NCBI GenBank assembly: GCA_032622095.1
Contig: CP136061.1
Coordinates: 88,530,983 to 88,594,982 of the forward strand
Source of the DNA: Siphonodentalium dalli
Lineage: Eukaryota; Mollusca; Scaphopoda; Gadilida; Siphonodentaliidae
Length of the DNA stretch: 64,000 bases
Reading direction: 5' to 3'
Under the pieces are notes generated by a model. It did no database searches, was not told where the DNA came from, and saw nothing but the letters and a program-made list of their open reading frames with translations. A program made the position numbers and the translations under genes. Positions 24,401 to 35,522 of this stretch are shown here, piece by piece; position 1 is the first letter of the stretch; the number at the start of each line of letters is the position of its first letter.

Positions 24401-25784
24401 TTACAAATTTTGCGACGCTTTCAAAGTGATCCGTGTCAAAATGTTCGCTTGTCAGTGGTGAATACAGATTCTCAAAATATCTAGACCATGCATTGGCAAT
24501 TTCTGGAGTTGACCGAAAGGTTTGGCCATTTTCTTTGAATATAGTAGAAGATGTTTGATTTGTTGCCGAGCGTTTTGAATTGTATAATTTGAAGAAAGTG
24601 TCTTGATCTAATTGTGCGCTTCTGTCAATTTCGTCGTCACGCTGCTTGATGAATTGTTCTGACCCTTTTCTGTACTCGCGGCGAAATTGTGCCTTTGCGT
24701 GTTTATAGTTCACATAACTAATATTATTTACTTGCCGCGGTCTACCATTGTTTATCCATATGACTCTGTACGCCTGCATTTCACTGTGAAGTTGGTTCAG
24801 ATTTGGCGTCCAAAATGGTTTCAAATGTTTATGAAATTTCTTTCGGGGCAAAGCATTTTCTGATGCATTATTGATAGCCGAGACTATGCGTTGATATGAT
24901 TCAGAAACGTCGTTTTCTGTGCGAAATTTGAGTGTTGGTATACGATTTGCTAATGTTGTCTGATAATTTGAAAGAATACTCAAGTCAGACTTGAGTTTTT
25001 TCCAATTGAAACGAGAAGATGTATTCCTATTACTATTCAATATATCTTGATTTATCGGTATCTCTAATGAAATCGTCAATGGTCTGTGGTTCGAAACATC
25101 TAGAGAATCATCATCAATAACATCACATGAGTGAATAAGATGTTTGTCATTATTGTGGAGTAGGAAATGATCAATTATTGATTGACCGGTACCACTATAA
25201 GATACACATGTTGGGAGTCTCTGGGTCGGACAATGTTCGTGGTTCGCAGATAAATATTGTTTTGTTTTAACACAATCTTTGAATATTGTATTCCTTTTGT
25301 CATTTTTATCAAAGTTTCCGTTAAAATCTCCCATGAATATTACCCGACCAAGTGATCCGTACACATCAATGAGGTCACTAATTTTCTGAATATATTGCTC
25401 ATATGCATCTACACTTTCATTTGTGGATGGTAGATAAACTTGGAATATATATGTAAAATTATTAGTAGCCATTTGAACTTGTATTCCAATTATCCTGTCA
25501 TCGTTGAGTTCAATCTGCGATACAACGTTGGCATAATTTTTGTGAAAGAAAATGGCGACACCGCCTTTGTTTCTCCCTCTTTGAAGGGGGAGTCTTTGAG
25601 TAAAGTCATAAACTGCATAACAATCGTAATACGGGCTTATTCTGTTAAGAAACCAAACGTTATGTTGGGACAACCAATGTTCGCTTATTCCAACAAAATC
25701 AAATTCTTTCTTAGATAGCATAGAGGACAAGTAGCCTCCACTGCCTTTGATGCCAGACACATTCCACGATATATGAACCTATCA
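21471..25784 (-). mobile_element. Non-LTR retrotransposon (LINE) with 18-bp target-site duplication
   Basis: CGATATATGAACCTATCA is present at 21471-21488 and again at 25767-25784, bracketing a minus-strand element of about 4.28 kb. The right boundary falls directly against the first endonuclease codons, so the element is 5' truncated at or just inside the start of its ORF. The 3' untranslated part would be 21489-22289; no poly(A) tail is visible at its end. A further 13-bp match (AACTGCGATTATA at 21640 and 25784) suggests a duplication of about 30 bp whose left copy was later split by about 150 bp; this is less certain. Confidence 0.8.
22290..25766 (-). CDS. LINE pol: AP endonuclease plus reverse transcriptase
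   Basis: About 1,158 codons without a stop. The first element codons read W-N-V-S-G-I-K-G, the start of an apurinic endonuclease fold. There is no ATG; the frame simply begins at the insertion boundary. Counting from the valine codon at 25760, SEHWL is at 26-30, GDFN at 144-147, IDHFL at 196-200 and SNHRPL at 223-228 (endonuclease motifs). The RT domain is at about 475-780 with FLDVWKAFD (621-629) and HADD at 722-725, where most relatives have FADD or YADD. A Cys/His cluster (CTNCD ... HIFIDC) lies near 1075. The product would nick DNA and prime reverse transcription. Lack of frameshifts implies youth. Clade assignment (I/Nimb or CR1/Jockey group) is not possible by eye. Confidence 0.9.
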   Translation of the reverse strand, partial: WNVSGIKGSGGYLSSMLSKKEFDFVGISEHWLSQHNVWFLNRISPYYDCYAVYDFTQRLPLQRGRNKGGVAIFFHKNYANVVSQIELNDDRIIGIQVQMATNNFTYIFQVYLPSTNESVDAYEQYIQKISDLIDVYGSLGRVIFMGDFNGNFDKNDKRNTIFKDCVKTKQYLSANHEHCPTQRLPTCVSYSGTGQSIIDHFLLHNNDKHLIHSCDVIDDDSLDVSNHRPLTISLEIPINQDILNSNRNTSSRFNWKKLKSDLSILSNYQTTLANRIPTLKFRTENDVSESYQRIVSAINNASENALPRKKFHKHLKPFWTPNLNQLHSEMQAYRVIWINNGRPRQVNNISYVNYKHAKAQFRREYRKGSEQFIKQRDDEIDRSAQLDQDTFFKLYNSKRSATNQTSSTIFKENGQTFRSTPEIANAWSRYFENLYSPLTSEHFDTDHFESVAKFVKEKLDSAHNDRTGTDDVLLFPVSRNELLPVVDTLSRNKSPGYDNIYNENIIYGGDCLLDSLCKLFSAILRHGYIPGAAKRGVIITLHKGGTKPKHSFDSYRAITLMPTLYKLLEKVLQNRIELHAPHILSVNPLQHGFQKHISSTMTSYLTQECINFNAERNQKLYCCFLDVWKAFDTVWIDGLMYKLYERGLTGIAFKFVHQLLSGVYCTVRYNDVTSRLIKIDQGTRQRGICSPKFYMVYVDELITLLSKSMYGFHMESINCTCPTHADDMLLLSLTERGLNSLINMCLSYSYTWRYKYNTSKSVIMVLNETKTQSDKCKRQWIMGPEHLKEVDSTVHLGIPIAKYKQTNNFITHVCDKLRSTFLMLSNSGLYAGGLTPLSSSLIYKSVILPRALFGTELLWNITQNEILKIERTHRFCIKTIQGFEPRTRTDIALGLIGIHSIEFYINKKKMSLLSSLCNVECNNKKTVKQVFFHRMYEYTLLSTTESRLSCSKNYFCDIMQILDQYDLSNYLYQFATESLFPDKNSWKHIFNTGMETSHADAWKSRTNSDPSFSLFNRIHTELCMSYVWRLCKLYPEDKTMYLTIGKLISQIGINREISCTNCDSTTTDILSHIFIDCTAMFSFRNEMEYFIMDALGINAYIKYESLSGEAKLSVLLGNLSEIESDIMIEDDDIPIIIFKNVVKMWQAYYLYAGMTGVT

Positions 25785-26431
25785 ACTGCGATTATACTCA
25801 TCGAATTTAAACAAGCCATCGACCCGGAACCATATGTACATATCTATTATATATATTGCTATATTATGTCTATTGTATATATACTTCTATTGTATATAAC
25901 TCTGTTTCTCAATATCCGTTACATGTATAATTTCCGTGTGTTTATTTGGATGAGAGAATAAAGCATATCTGTTAAAGGTCGCTGCCGGGTGAACTGGAAT
26001 AACCCTTAATATCGACGGTTGGTGGGATTACTAGTATTTAGTGTGGTGGTAGTGTTTACATAGCTAATCCTCCTGTGATGTGCCCTTCTTCTGAAGCAAC
26101 CCCTCGACCATTGTATTGTTCGGTGATTGGCTTATTGTTATATGATACATGCGAGTATAATTAAGTATCAACTAACTGTTTTTCTATCGATATTAAAAGT
26201 CTTTCAAACCACGAGTGTCGAAACATAGGATATAAGGTTGAAGAAAATGATATTATCAGGGATAGCATTTGGCAAATGCTAAAATAGTTTGGCAAAAAAT
26301 ATTCTCATTTGGCAAATTATTTGGCAAAAGTTAATTTTGATCCAGCGCGGACCTTGATAGCAACTTGTTCTATGTGGCGGAAATATTAGGATAATTATCA
26401 CTAGGATAAAACAGGATAATCTAACAGATCT
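25785..26431. other. Gene-free stretch
   Basis: AT-rich. At 26267-26335 the word TTTGGCAAA(A/T) recurs four times. No gene was recognised. Confidence 0.4.
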
Positions 26432-26951
26432 GGGCCCTGTTTCATGAAGCAAGGTCATAAGATATCTTAAGATGGACTTAATCTAAGATCTAAGGTGGAT
26501 CTTATGTTGTAACTTTTCCGTTTCAAGAACGCGTCTCACAAAACAAGATTAAGTCCTACATAAGTAGTAAGTTAAGTTCCCGCTCATTAGGCTGGTTATC
26601 GACAATTTTCTACAGTCCGGGATAAAACAATGTGGCCTTGTGCAATCTGTATGTACGGCATTGAGAGGTTATCGAGAAAGAGCCGAGTCCGAGTTGACAT
26701 TATTGTGTGACAGTGATGCTGGATAGCGGCTGCATGGGGTGGGCGAATTAGCGCACGTATCTTAGTGTCTAAAGTCAGTTGCCTTATATTCGCATATGGA
26801 TCTTAGACTTGCATGGGTTCCACGATATAAATTCGAACGTGAGTACATCACAGGCTCTTAAAATGACGAGCTTTTCCTTTACTGGTGAGTGGCGTTGTCA
26901 GAAATAAGACAATATAATTATATGGATCGATGCATGACTGCGACCATGCAT

Positions 26952-27176
26952 TCACGCCGAGTTAATCCACTGAGAGCAACGATAAGGCGGCGATTTCGAA
27001 TAGGATAATATTGTCACTAGACGCATTGCTTCCGAAAGGTCAGCAACGAAAAGAAATCCTAATTTTTCCATGTAATCCAGTGGATTGTTTCTGTCCCTAA
27101 ACAGCCTTTGTCGTCGTAGATCTCTCCGTAATTGCAATACTAACATAGGCCGCCATATTTGTGATCGATATGCCAC
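26952..27176 (-). pseudogene. Harbinger-type transposase N-terminal fragment
   Basis: The translation contains LRRDLRRQRLFRDRNNPLD, matching the N-terminal signature of HARBI1/PIF transposases (arginine-rich stretch, then R-D-R-x-N-P-L). After about 35 further residues the frame loses similarity and ends at a stop, so the DDE catalytic domain is absent. The open frame starts at a GTG; the first in-frame ATG is 11 codons in. It lies inside the GGGCCCTGTTTCATGAA-ended element, which supports the family call. Family recognition is from memory of the signature, not a search. Confidence 0.6.
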
Positions 27177-28445
27177 TTATCACGTGTCTTAAAATTAAGA
27201 TTATCTTAAGACACCTCGCACCAGTCTTAAAATTAAGACCAAAGTTAAGACCATTTTAAATTAAGACCTTGTTCATGAAACGCTCTTATGACTGAAATTT
27301 GAACTTATGACCATCTTAACCCTTTGAACCCTGGCTCCCCAAAACGATCGACACCGTGACCCTGGGCTTCCAGTGTTATTTTTGATTTATTGTAGACTGT
27401 GTTTAGGCGTTATGATAAAGTGGTGTCACATGTCTGAAACTTTACATGTACGTTGCCCATGGACAACTGAGTATTTTCCGATCGAGATACATTGTCACAC
27501 GACCACTCCCTGGCAACGGTTGCTATGCAACTACCCGAAATTGAAATTAAAATGCAATTATAGCTTTTATCGACGTATTTCAGCCCTTGGAAATGGCGTT
27601 TTCGATGCAGCCAATGCCCCATTGCGAAATTTGATATATATCTTGTCAGATGAGTGAATCTAACTTTTGTTTAATGGTAGAAACGGTTGCTAAGCTAATA
27701 TGCCAAATGATCCAATGACACCATTGCACTGAGCATTCAATTGTATTATGCCCCAATTTTGACATTTCCTAGGCGCATGTGTTGGTTATGTTTAAGTGGT
27801 GTCACGGTCGGGTCTGAAACTTTACAGGTATGTTCCACATGGACTACTGAGTATTGTAAATATAATAAATTTAAGTAATCGAGGGGTGAACTGTACACAC
27901 TTATTTCACCCAAACCTTGGGTGTTTATTTCACACGACTTTCTAGGATAACCTGTGTGTCGACTGAGAACATGCGTGCCAATTGAGGAGAACACGCGAAG
28001 GATTTGTGTAAATGTTAGCCCAAACGACATTTCGAAGTAACGACTGCTTTGTTGTTTATTTCGAGGAATAATACCGCATCATATGAATTCAGCCCAAATA
28101 TATTGACAGGTGTCAAGGGTCTAACTCTATACTGAGCAATAAAAAACTAATATAATAAATTACCGAGTATATTTAATTTTAACGCCAATGGGTCGTTTAT
28201 GTGCGTTTAAGAGTGTATTTATGCTTAAAGCAAAGTGAAATAACGATCTTAAAATGAATTGGCCGGTATATTTTATTAGTTATCAATGTTACCAGGGTCG
28301 TGGTTGCATAAATTACAATATATTTTTATGCTAAGATAATTGCGTGGTAATTTGTTGGTTAATGGATTGATCGGTGATCATGTTAACACAAATCCCATAT
28401 ATGGAAAGTGACTTGCGCATGCGCAAAACAGATACAATGGTCTAA

Positions 28446-29057
28446 TTCCAATGCCGATGACAATCCAAGCGGAGGCGATGTGCATTTTAATTCTTTCATT
28501 ACGACTGTTTTGGCGTCCTAATCTATTAAAATATTCTTCTATATCTTGGAAGGTGTTCTGGAAGGATTATTTCAATATGTTTATATCGGATTAACCTTCC
28601 AAAAAGATGAGTTTGACGCCTGTATTTCTTGGCATGAATATTAACGAGCGCTCGTCTGCAAGTAGGTCATCTGGATTCGGAATTGGCGTGTTTTTGTGAA
28701 AATGTCAAATTCAATTTCTTCCATCTAAAACATAATTACGCGCTGGACTCGGTCATTTTAGGAACATATATGTATCACACGCACATACACCAAGTCTCAG
28801 CCTAAAAGTTTGAAAAATGACAGTTTTATCGACATAAATCGATGTTAATGGTAAATTCAAATTTCCATGTTAAATTTTATAAAATTCATTTCTTCCATCT
28901 AAAACATAATTGCGTGCTGTACTCTGTCATTTTACGAATATGTAGCTATCCCACCAACACACTCCAAGTCTCAGCTTAAAATTTTGAAAAATGACAGTTT
29001 TATCGACATAAATCAATTTTAATGCCAATAATGGCAAATGGAGTGTTAAATAAATTT
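28446..29057. other. Gene-free part of a module A-specific insertion
   Basis: Contains two copies of a block of about 150 bp (TTTCTTCCATCTAAAACATA at 28717 and 28889; GAAAAATGACAGTTTTATCG at 28812 and 28985), a diverged tandem repeat with a period of about 173 bp. Confidence 0.5.
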
Positions 29058-30099
29058 TAGGCCAATTACACACGACACAATCGTTTCGACGATTCTGCGA
29101 CCAATTCCACGATTCTGCGGCTTGACAACCACGGTGCTGCGGCAGTTCAACGATTCTGCGGCCTTATTATACGTGATATTTTATGACAAACATAGATAAA
29201 GAGGCCTTTTACTGAATTGGGACGATAAAAGTGGGCTTCTTCTTGCATGCATCGTGTAGAGTAGACTTTGCAGGTCCACCAGGTTAATTCACGGAATACA
29301 TACGAAGATGAGATCTATACATAAAATGAGTCACAATCGGCTCGGTCAAGTCTGGATAATCCGATCAAACCGCGAACCGATCGCAAAAAGTAATTTCTTG
29401 GGCTACAAGGGGACATTAACGGTGCGAAAATTAACATCCAACGTAAGCTTTGATAAGTTTAAATGTATTATTTGTCAAATTCGTACCCCCATTGACGCAA
29501 TATTCAATTAAACTATACACAGAAATGCAGTAACGGTGTCAACTATTTGACAACGCCCCGCTTCGACCATGACAACGACGATTGGGCGACTCGTTGAACG
29601 GTAATTTTCATTTGTATACGATGTATCGGTCACTGCACTGTCATCGGACAGCTTATTTATGCGTATAAGCTTATTTATGGGTATAAGCCCGTGTATGCTG
29701 CATCAATAAATGTTTGGAACAGTGCCTTCGTTGTATAATGCACATGTCATGGATTCAATACAGTACTGTGTATTTACTGCATGATCCCCACATGTGAAGC
29801 TATAGAGACCAAGTCACATAAGAGATATAGTGGATTGGACAAAGCGTGACACACATGCTCGTGTAAAAATATATGTTGATACGGGTCGTAAACCCAAGCC
29901 AACCACTGACTATTGACTATAAATGAGTATGTTGGACTAGTATGCATATAGTATGAATTTTATATGATACATTGTTTTGAAAACTGTACAAATATTAATT
30001 TTATCGACAACACGAACTCTGTATTTTCGCATTCCGGCTAATCTTCAGCCGTAACTTTGTACTCGATAGACTTTCATATAGACTATAGGAACAGCCATA

Positions 30100-30365
30100 T
30101 GCGTGCGGCGTGACCTTGAAATCGGGTCAATTCAAGGTCAAATCGAGAATTTTGATGGGATTTTCACGAAATTTGATACATTGGGTTACGTTTGTCAACT
30201 GAGTGTTTTGGACGGGTCAAATCGTGACCCCGACCTGACCTTCAAAATGATCAATTCAAGATCAAGTCGGGTAAAACCGGATGGATTTCGACGGGCACGT
30301 TTGTCGGGTACTATTGTCAAAGCCCGGACGAAGTCGGGTCACCTTCTAATATCTATATAAAAGCT
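30100..30365 (-). repeat. Copy of the GACTTCGTCCGGGC dispersed repeat
   Basis: Minus-strand text matches 60622-61150: ACTTCGTCCGGGCTTTGACA, the CGACAAACGTGCCCGTCGAA block and the ACTCAGTTGACAAACGTAAC block. It is non-coding; the frame spanning it is a repeat artefact. Confidence 0.7.
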
Positions 30366-31345
30366 GAGTGTGTGTGTCTTTCTGTAACCATGTCATACTT
30401 TACGATGCGTTCAAAATATATGAGCCTCATATCCATTGCGCACAATTTTTTATCATTTTCTGCACCACATCTTCGAATAAGCGAGATCACCGAGTCGCGG
30501 CCATATTGGATTACCCAGACCCCATTCCGCGGTTTAAGTCTACGTGTCAAAGTTCTGGAGGTGCATTCCATATAATGATTTTTTTTTAATATTCATGAAA
30601 TACATGTCCGCGTTCACGGAAAATATATAGCGGTAATTTAGGACGGATGATATAAATGATTTATATAGAGGATCCCCAACGAGAAATGTTGGGATATAAC
30701 ATTTTATAAAACGTGTTTGATAACTTTCTTTATACCCTTTTTAAAAATATCAAAATCTTTAAAAGAAGCTGAAAATGCATGCACAATGGATATATTTACG
30801 GTGTCGGCCGAGACGCTACACAAAGGTATACGACAGAATAGCGCACTCTAGCTGGCGACGAAAAAATATAGTCCCCCAATTTGCCTCTTTGTTTTTGTAT
30901 CTATTTTCGTCAATGCAAAGGAGTTGGGACCAAAATTTCCAATGTCTAATGTTGGTGCCATGCGCGGCTTTTCGAAAGTACTATTAATCCGCGCGGTTAT
31001 TGCGGGTGTGATGTCAAGTATCCCGGGAAGCACGCACATATTCATCATTAGTGGATATAAGAAAATATGCAATATTAGGATCTTTTACTGATACAATATA
31101 TACTTTGCCAAAGTGAAAAAAAACACATTTAAAATGGAACATTATTTTGTCTTGAATGTGTCTTTACTTCCTCTTGTGCTGTGGTAAGGAAATCAATATT
31201 ATTTTTTGTTAATCCGTCTTTTTAGCCCGTTTTCCTTCTTAAAATATGATTATTTGATAAAGTGGATTTCAAATTCGTCCCAGTTATTTGCAAAATAATT
31301 TATTAACGTTGTCCATTTTAAAGTCAGCTTGAAAAAACACATTAG
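30366..31345. other. Gene-free stretch
   Basis: No supported coding frame. Interior of the 29058-32447 element. Confidence 0.4.
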
Positions 31346-31354
31346 AGAATATCT

Positions 31355-31484
31355 ATCCCTCCCCATTTCCATATCTCTCTCCATATATCTCTCACATCTC
31401 TCTCTCCCCTCTCTCTCCCCTCTCTACATCCCCTCCTCCTCTCTCCCTCCCCTCATATCTCCCTCCTCTCCCCTCTTTCTCCCT

Positions 31485-31522
<38 letters not shown>
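31355..31522. repeat. Polypyrimidine tract followed by (AT)n
   Basis: About 130 bases of almost pure C/T on the plus strand (CTCTCTCCC-type), then an (AT) run of about 18 units from 31487. The pyrimidine asymmetry could permit triplex structure. Confidence 0.85.
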
Positions 31523-31525
<3 letters not shown>

Positions 31526-32337
31526 GTTTCATGTGTGGAGTTAATTTCTAAGGCGACCATTCTCCACCATCGATACCACAACGCAACTGAGAATAAGACA
31601 TGTTAGCGATAAGAAAATACCGAGACATTGTGAGTCGACTGCGTACAGACAGACGGAAGGAAAGTTGGATAGGCGGAAAGGCAATTTAAATCATGTAATG
31701 TGTGGTGCACATATATGGAAATTAAACATGTACAGTATAGCAATATACGATTCGACATTACATTATTTTCCTCAGCTGGCTCCAAATAAAAGAGTCTTAA
31801 TCTCGTAGGCTTGAGGTCGTGTGATTCATATGCGTATTCATGTCTATAGCTAGCGTGCCATTCATTAGAAAACGACTTCTCGTGAGCACAAGTTAATGAA
31901 ATTTCAATTGCTGGTCGCACAATCGTCGTTGTCATAGTCGACTCATCGGCGTTGTCAATTGAATGCGATGATACCCCCGCAAATATTGACACAGCTCCGT
32001 CAATCACAGAACTGAGGTTAACATCAGTTGTGAAAAATCACCCAAAGACGTATGGCTAAGTTATTATTTGGTTTCCACTCAATTTTATAGGACATTATAT
32101 ATTTTTTCTAAACTCTGAAGACGAATTTCACTCAGTGATGTGTGTAAAACCAGAACAACCGGTCTATTTGTGTCAAAGATTATGTATTGTTGTGCTAACT
32201 GTCTAGTGCTGAACTCTCTATCGATTATCGAATCGAAGATCGCCGTACCTAATAGAAATATAATATATGGTACATATACCTACATATTTCTGGATTTATT
32301 CATTCTTGAATTTTTTTTTAGTTTTTATCGCATCGGC
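31523..32337. other. Stretch without a recognisable gene
   Basis: The minus-strand open frame 31603-32007 (134 codons) shows no motif, signal peptide or homology that I recognise. It is treated as unproven. Confidence 0.35.
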
Positions 32338-32539
32338 CTGGTCGCAGAATCGTTAAATTGCCGCAGCACCGTGGTTGTCAAGCCGCAGAATCGTGGAATT
32401 GGTCGCAGAATCGTCGAAACGATTGTGTCGTGTGAATTAGGGCCCTGCGAATGTTTTCTGACCTGTTCTATATTGGTCACTAGAGTTCATATTTGACCGG
32501 TTACACCTGATAATTATGCGACAGTATAGTCGCGTTACT

Positions 32540-33520
32540 TTATAGGTCAACATTGGTCATTATCACCTGACAAATTTATTTTGGTCTATCGTATCAACCC
32601 CTATTTTCTCCCGCGCGTAGCCTGACTACCGCTATTCTCAAAGTAATTGACCAGAAAAACGGGGTGATACCCCGGTCATGACCACGGTGATACCGGTAAT
32701 AAACGGTAGCTGTATCGAGGCGGTCATGGCAGTGGAATTACGGTATTGGGCGATGATACCGCGGTCTTTTAGCGGGCACCGCATTAATTTTTTTGAATAC
32801 CGCAGTGATTTTCATGGAACACTTTGAGGGGAGGTATTTACTCCCACATACGTTAACAAGCGGTATCAGTACCGCGGTATTGGAGGATACCGCGGTATAG
32901 TACCGCAGTATTAACGGGGTGACACCACGTTGCTGGTGGTCAATTACTTTAAGTATAGCGGTAAGTGTCAACATTGGTCATTATCGCTCCACTAATTTGT
33001 ATCGTTTCATCGGTATGAATTCCATATCCAATTATCCACATATAACCAACCCAACCTCTAATCCCGGTCCAATTTATTTATTTCTTTCATCGGTATATTC
33101 ACGTAACGTAATATTTTATCACGTGATATTTGTACTTACATGTCTATGGTATTACTATAGTATACTGTATACGTATATCAATTGCTATTCCTATCTATAT
33201 AATCCTGGTGCCATCTATAAAGATAGATAATTTCAGACTCCTCCCCCCCCCCATTTTACATCATTGCTGCTTTAGTACAGTCGCGATGCAACATCGCTCC
33301 ACTAATTTATGTCAGTTCATCGGTACAAACCACTTTTTCTCCGAGTCCATATAACCAACCCAACATCTTATAGATGACTATTCTGGCACTACATGTATAT
33401 AGAGATGACTAAGATTCTGACACCCCCCTATTTTATAGCCATGTTGCAACAGTAGAGTTCAGATGCATATTATGTCAACATCGGTCGTTATCGCTCTACA
33501 AATTTATATCGGTTCAACCC
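32540..33520 (+). repeat. Four irregular copies of a GTCAACATTGGTCATTATCG unit
   Basis: Copies begin near 32546, 32967, 33290 (partial) and 33474. Each continues into CTCCACTAATTTATATCGGT-like text. The MITE at 32629-32961 separates copies one and two. Confidence 0.55.
32629..32961. mobile_element. MITE with CAAAGTAATTGACCA-type TIRs
   Basis: CCGCTATTCTCAAAGTAATT at 32629 pairs with the inverse AATTACTTTAAGTATAGCGG ending at 32961. The interior is rich in TACCGCGGTA-like palindromes. The inner TIR words AAAGTAATTGACCA are shared with the palindromic elements at 33825-34299, pointing to one Tc1/mariner-type group (inference). Confidence 0.6.
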
Positions 33521-33824
33521 TTAGTTCCCTGTATCGCCCACCCCTCCCTCAGTTTATTTTTTCAGTTGTATTATAGTCTCATACGTACACATTTTATCTT
33601 TTCTAACTTTTGCTTCAACGCGTTGAGTTCCGCTGCAGACAATATAAAACTGACAACATTTTGAAATGTAAGCAGGCTTCAAACTCATCTTATCCAAGAA
33701 AAACTCTGGTTACATAAGAAATTTGTGTATAAGGTGTACGCGCATTTGTCGCGTTAAAAACAAAAGGTCCCAAGTCAAGGTCCAAATCCCCAACACACTG
33801 ATGTGAGGTTTAACTCCATCTACA
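33521..33824. other. Gene-free stretch
   Basis: Nothing recognised. Confidence 0.35.
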
Positions 33825-34299
33825 TACAGTAATGTCCAAAGTAATTGATCACTTAACCACAGCAAAATAATGGGTATTTTTTCATGATTTTAAATCCTGA
33901 AAAATTACCCATAATTCTGCTGTGGTTAAGTGGTCAATTACTTTGGGCATTACTGTAACCAATATAAGGATTTGAGGTGTAATAATAACTCAATCCTCAT
34001 ACAGTAATGTCCAAAGTAATCGACCACTTAACCACAGCATAATTATTGGTAATTTGTCAGGATTTTAAATGCTGAAAAAATACCCATAATTCTGCTGTGG
34101 TTAAGTGGTCAATTACTTTGGGCATTAATGTAACCAATATAAGGATTTGAGGTGTAATGATAACTCAATCCTCATACAGTAATGTACAAAGTAATTGACC
34201 ACAGCTGAATAATGGGTAATTTGTCAGGATTTTAAATGCTGAAAAATTACCAATAATTCTGATGTGGTTAAGTGGTCAATTACTTTGGGCATTACTGTA
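33825..34299. repeat. Tandem array of three palindromic MITEs
   Basis: Three near-perfect palindromes at 33825-33956, 34000-34132 and 34175-34299 start TACAGTAATGTCCAAAGTAA and end with its inverse. The centre is around GATTTTAAATCCTGA. The period is about 175 bp. The 43-bp spacers (CCAATATAAGGATTTGAGGT-type) are themselves direct repeats, so the array grew by tandem duplication of element plus flank. TA at the ends suits a Tc1/mariner-type MITE. A half copy lies at 52655-52720. Confidence 0.8.
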
Positions 34300-34875
34300 A
34301 CCAATATAAGGATGTGAGGTTTAATGAGAACTCCATCCACATAACTAATAAATATGTGTGAAAATTAAACCAAAAAAAATAAATTCCATGATGGCGTCCA
34401 ATATGGACTGCCTAATTCTGCTCCAAAACATGTATATTGAATATATGGTTGTTTATTGGGGGAAACTGATTATTTCAATGATATTTTCATTAACTGCATG
34501 GGATCCAAAACCCGACTTACGGGAGCTCGCTTCGTGCACGACTGTATCTTAAGCATATGTGCATATTTAATGAGCCAACAATTGGAATCCAAATAGAGAA
34601 GATTGGCACGTCGACCCTGCGCATAGACATCATTGATGATCTCTATGGGAATCAAAATTGACATTTAATAGACAATTTCGATTAACCGCAATAACTTAAG
34701 CAATCTCTAATTATGATTAAGCCCAATGAGAATGCAATAAGACATTTCTTATTACCCTTAACAGCAATTACTTCCCATTGCACTTTAACACAATTAATAT
34801 CTCCCCCCCCCCCCCAACAGCTTATCAATACCACTCAGGACAGTGGGTGTTTTTCCTCAATTAATTGAATTTCTT
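34300..34875. other. Gene-free stretch
   Basis: Contains a further CCAATATAAGGATGTGAGGT flank copy at 34301 and a C13 run at about 34803. No gene was recognised. Confidence 0.4.
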
Positions 34876-35522
34876 GTTAGTGACCATAAATCTATACCTT
34901 CGGTTTTGCCGAATAACCGAACAAATGTTGTCAACTGTTTCCACGTTTATTCTCACTTATACCGTGTTTATATCCGTTTTATCCTATTTGTTGTTGTGTA
35001 TTGCATTACTTTGATAAAGTCTGCGCTTGTGTTATTCTCACAAAAGGTAATGCGTGTTTACATTTCACAATTCCGCCTTACAGTCTGCGAGTGCGACGGA
35101 AAAAATTCCACATGTCCGAGCGCCATTGGCATTGATTCCTTAAATACGAGACTATTTAATCGAATGAGGTCAAATATTCGCATATAACTTGACTCATATG
35201 TTATTCTGCACAATTCTGGCCAGTGTCGACTTTCATTTCGCATTACTTTCGTTTTTATCGAAATATAACCGTTTTCTATGGAGATTCCCATGTAAATTTG
35301 TTCAACCAAAAAAATTCATAGTTTTGCCAATTTCAAGCTAGTTTAATACTTTATAGCATGGTCAGGGCATAATCTGGCCTATCGAGTGATGGTAGACGTT
35401 TCTTCAGTGTGCACAACAAATATTTGGTCCCAACGAAGCAGGCTAAAATCCTGAAATTTGTCAATTGACTTTGAGTGTGAAGAAAATATTCATTTAAACT
35501 TCCAAAATTGGTTGAAATATGC

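Larger units (their letters stand above)
29058..32447. mobile_element. DNA transposon-like element with about 105-bp TIRs
   Basis: 29058-29163 and 32338-32447 are inverted copies of about 105 bp. Each carries three ACGATTCTGCG words. The intact right terminus reads CAGGGCCCTAATTCACACGA inwards, a hAT-like start, but no 8-bp target duplication is evident (ATAAATTT versus CGAATGTT). The 3.2-kb interior has no recognisable transposase; a 134-codon minus-strand frame (31603-32007) is unidentified. It lies in the part of module A that is absent from module B. Confidence 0.7.

Noticed and set aside
31329-31544. Ser/Leu/Pro-rich frame
   Set aside because: Translation of the polypyrimidine and AT microsatellite.
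33825-34299. CRISPR-like array (repeat plus about 43-bp spacers)
   Set aside because: The spacers are themselves repeats and the units are TIR palindromes; the context is a eukaryotic genome.
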